NCBI GenBank assembly: GCA_964480475.1
Contig: CAYZPW010000023.1
Span: forward strand, 1-41,051
From: CAYZPW01 sp964480475
GTDB lineage: Bacteria > B130-G9
Direction of reading: 5' to 3'
DNA: 41,051 bases
The notes below the pieces were generated by a model, which was given only the letters and a program-made list of their open reading frames with translations, did no database searches and was not told where the DNA came from. The position numbers and the translations under genes are program-made. This document shows, piece after piece, positions 39,077-41,051 of this stretch; positions within the stretch are counted from its first letter, which is position 1; every line of letters begins with the position of its first letter.

Positions 39077-39703
39077 ATGGCCTATCCACGTCAATTCGCA
39101 AGCCTCGTAACGCAGCTTGCGCGTCTGCCCGGCATCTCGAGGCGCGGAGCGGAGCGGCTTGCGTTGTTCATCCTCAAGATGCCCGAGAAGTCGGCCAGAT
39201 CGTTGGTCAAAGCGATCGTGTCGGCTCGGGAGAAGGTCGGTCGATGCGGGCTGTGCTTCAACCTGTCGTCTGGCGAGCTCTGCGGAATCTGTTCAGACGA
39301 TGAGCGCGACAGGACAACGTTGTGCGTCGTGGAGACGGCTCGGGACATCGCGGCAGTCGAACGCTCGCGTGAATACAATGGACTGTATCATGTCCTCCTG
39401 GGGAAGATCTCGCCGCTTTCTGGCATCGGGCCGGAGGACCTGACGATAGAGGACCTGCTCAAGCGCCTGAAGAGCGGCAAGGTGAAGGAAGTCATAATAG
39501 CGACCGGCACGGACGTTGAGGGCGAGGCGACAGCCAACTACCTGGCACGGGTGGTCGCCGAGCTGGGCATTGCTGTCAGCAGAATTGCGTATGGAGTGCC
39601 GATGGGGGGACCTCTAGAGTTTGTGGACGAAATGACGCTTGGAAAGGCCGTTTTAGGCAGAAGGAGGATTGATTCTGATGACGAATCCATCAAGAAGCAA
39701 TAA
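39077..39703 (+). CDS. recR: Recombination mediator protein RecR
   Basis: A 208-residue RecR. It has the N-terminal helix-hairpin-helix region (LARLPGISRRGAERLALFIL, about 15-34), the zinc finger CGLCFNLSSGELCGIC (57-72), and the Toprim core with LCVVETARDIAAVERS and EVIIATGTDVEGEATANYLA. The C-terminus, GVPMGGPLEFVDEMTLGKAV, is standard. RecR works with RecF or RecO to load RecA at gaps. It starts one base after the ybaB stop. The length, about ten residues above the usual 198, comes from its tail. The last 26 bases are shared with the hydrolase gene in another frame. Confidence 0.94.
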   Translation: MAYPRQFASLVTQLARLPGISRRGAERLALFILKMPEKSARSLVKAIVSAREKVGRCGLCFNLSSGELCGICSDDERDRTTLCVVETARDIAAVERSREYNGLYHVLLGKISPLSGIGPEDLTIEDLLKRLKSGKVKEVIIATGTDVEGEATANYLARVVAELGIAVSRIAYGVPMGGPLEFVDEMTLGKAVLGRRRIDSDDESIKKQ

Positions 39704-40874
39704 GAAGAGATCATTGATAGGGCTAGCGACGATTGCCGCCCTCGCGATTGCCGCCGTCGCGATTGTGATAGTTGTTCTCGTCTATACAGTTGATTGGGAG
39801 GCGTTCCTCGACGAACGATTGGCCGAGGCGATGATGGCGGACACGGGCGCACCAATCAAGTCCCCGAAGGACGTGGGCCTCCAATTCACCGACGCCGTGA
39901 TAGCGACCGAGGATGGCGTGAACCTGGCCGGCTGGTTTGTCCCGAGCGGTCAGTCAAGGGTAACGATCGTGTTCTGCCGAGGCGCGGCGGGCAACATCGG
40001 CCTGTGGCTCGACATGATCAAGCGCCTCCACGGTCTAAACTACAACTTGCTGGCGTTCGACTACCGCGGCACAGGCCTTTCCGGCGGCAGCGCATCGTTT
40101 CTCGCGATTGAAAAGGACATCGCAGCGGCTGTGAAGCACGCGAAACAGAACTTCGGGAACGCTGCGTCCCGCACTGGCATTCTTGGTGTATCGATCGGCG
40201 GCGCCGTTGGGATAAACGTTGCGGCTGAGCTCGACGCCGTTGATGCGATAGTCGCTGATTCCCCCTTCTCGTCGTTTGCTGAGATGGTTCCACGCATCAT
40301 CAAGATGCAGGTGCCTCAGCTGGCGGGCGAAGTTCCCGATGACGAGGAGATCACGGACGAGTTCGACCCGATAAGATCGGTCGCCGAATTATCGCCCAAG
40401 CCGGTTTTCATTATTGCGAACGAGAATGATACGCTTTGCCCCGCTGATATGGCCCGGAAGCTCTACAAGAAGGCAAGGGTGCCCAAGTATCTATGGGTGG
40501 CGCCCGGGACAGAGCATATTGGCGCCAAAGACGTTTTCCCGATGGAATACTGGGCCAAAGTTGGGGAGTTCTTCGACCACTGGCTCGTCGGGGCGAGGTC
40601 GGCAGAGTTCGAAGTCGCCAAGAGGGTCAAGCCGCTTGCCGACGGCGCGTTTGAGGTGAGGCTTCGGCTGAGCAATATCGGCGACGTGATGAGCGAGGAT
40701 GTTCCCGTGGCCGTCATAATTGAGACCGAGGCGGGCGACGTGTTCCAGAACGTCTATTTCCCAGAAAAAAGGCTGCTCTCGTTCAAACTCGATTCAGAAC
40801 CGTTGAGTTTCAGGGCAATGCGATTCTTTCACGTCAAGCGAAAAGGCGATACCTGGGAACTTTTGCCCGGCTGA
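39678..40874 (+). CDS. Membrane-anchored alpha/beta hydrolase
   Basis: A 398-residue protein with an N-terminal membrane segment (LIGLATIAALAIAAVAIVIV, about 13-32) and an alpha/beta-hydrolase domain. The catalytic set is visible: nucleophile Ser in GVSIGG, Asp in ANENDTLCP and His in GTEHIG. The oxyanion segment, usually HGNAGN, reads CRGAAGN. The order and spacing are those of YfhR/BEM46-like hydrolases. The C-terminal 100 residues form an extra beta region. ATG at 39678 is preferred: AGGAGG lies ten bases before it, while an earlier TTG at 39669 is too close to that site. The gene overlaps recR by 26 bases, so it is coupled to it. Substrate is unknown. Confidence 0.85.
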   Translation: MTNPSRSNKKRSLIGLATIAALAIAAVAIVIVVLVYTVDWEAFLDERLAEAMMADTGAPIKSPKDVGLQFTDAVIATEDGVNLAGWFVPSGQSRVTIVFCRGAAGNIGLWLDMIKRLHGLNYNLLAFDYRGTGLSGGSASFLAIEKDIAAAVKHAKQNFGNAASRTGILGVSIGGAVGINVAAELDAVDAIVADSPFSSFAEMVPRIIKMQVPQLAGEVPDDEEITDEFDPIRSVAELSPKPVFIIANENDTLCPADMARKLYKKARVPKYLWVAPGTEHIGAKDVFPMEYWAKVGEFFDHWLVGARSAEFEVAKRVKPLADGAFEVRLRLSNIGDVMSEDVPVAVIIETEAGDVFQNVYFPEKRLLSFKLDSEPLSFRAMRFFHVKRKGDTWELLPG

Positions 40875-40893
40875 GGTAAAGGCGATATGTCGC

Positions 40894-41047
40894 GTAGGGG
40901 CGGGGTCTCTGACCCGCCCGTTCTTATCAATTGCCATCTGTAGGTACTGCATTCGGCTGGATCGACATAGGCGGGCGGGTCTGAGACCTAACAATTGTAC
41001 GCATATTCTGGAGGTTTGTTCCTCTGATTCACCGCGTTTCAACGCGG
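40894..41047. repeat. Inverted repeat of GTAGGGGCGG type and a GTTTCAAC hairpin
   Basis: GTCTCTGACCCGCCCG (40905-40920) and CGGGCGGGTCTGAGAC (40972-40987) pair at 15 of 16 positions over 51 bases. The element begins GTAGGGGCGG, like that at 10370. At 41032-41047 a hairpin CCGCGTTTCAACGCGG shares the GTTTCAAC centre with the one at 3009-3028 but has different arms. The window ends just beyond it. Confidence 0.75.
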
Positions 41048-41051
41048 AGAT

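Overview
The window reads as a piece of a bacterial chromosome from an anaerobic lineage with a cell envelope of Gram-negative type. It carries a ferredoxin-dependent 2-oxoacid oxidoreductase, a family 9 (heptosyltransferase-type) glycosyltransferase, several proteins with signal peptides, a sigma-54 activator domain, DnaA, RecR and YbaB. No rRNA or tRNA gene was seen. The sequence alone does not support a phylum. Short palindromic repeats in most intergenic gaps, large multidomain regulators and tricorn-type proteases fit an uncultured deep-branching bacterial group.

Layout. Positions 85-2789: four subunits (delta, alpha, beta, gamma) of a 2-oxoacid:ferredoxin oxidoreductase in one operon. 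Positions 2790-7918: an accessory stretch with repeats, a dUTPase/dCTP-deaminase-fold protein, a retropepsin-like protease, a chimeric pair of gene remnants, a secreted beta-helix protein and a secreted SUMF1-domain protein. Positions 8096-10276: an orphan Opp/Dpp-type ABC ATPase and an MtaA/uroporphyrinogen-decarboxylase-type methyltransferase. Positions 10743-17705 (minus): a beta-propeller protein and a 1834-residue Ser/Thr kinase-ATPase-TPR-GAF-sigma54 activator fusion, driven by a near-consensus promoter. Positions 18121-19530 (minus): DnaA with an unusual DNA-binding signature. Positions 19902-22375: a membrane protein of unknown function coupled to a divergent YchF-like GTPase/ATPase. 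Positions 22542-23962 (minus): a family 9 glycosyltransferase and a Trm112-like zinc protein that is only 55 residues long. Positions 24202-32824: a secreted transglutaminase-fold protein and two tandem secreted tricorn-type proteases, probably a periplasmic proteolysis module. Positions 32834-34111: a PIN toxin / RHH antitoxin pair followed by a second retropepsin-like protease. Positions 34197-35303: a 3-dehydroquinate-synthase homologue missing several active-site residues. Positions 35510-38417: a PIN toxin remnant and an AccI-like restriction-modification system with a C-type controller. Positions 38758-40874: ybaB, recR and a membrane-anchored alpha/beta hydrolase.

The most notable points are: the DnaA signature change; the kinase-to-sigma54 fusion and its propeller partner; the altered AroB-like active site; the PIN-RHH-retropepsin gene order; the unknown membrane protein joined to a YchF variant; and several interspersed palindromic repeat families, one of which supplies coding sequence to the ends of two proteins. 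No CRISPR array, insertion sequence with a transposase, or phage was found. All family assignments come from reading motifs by eye; no database search was run.
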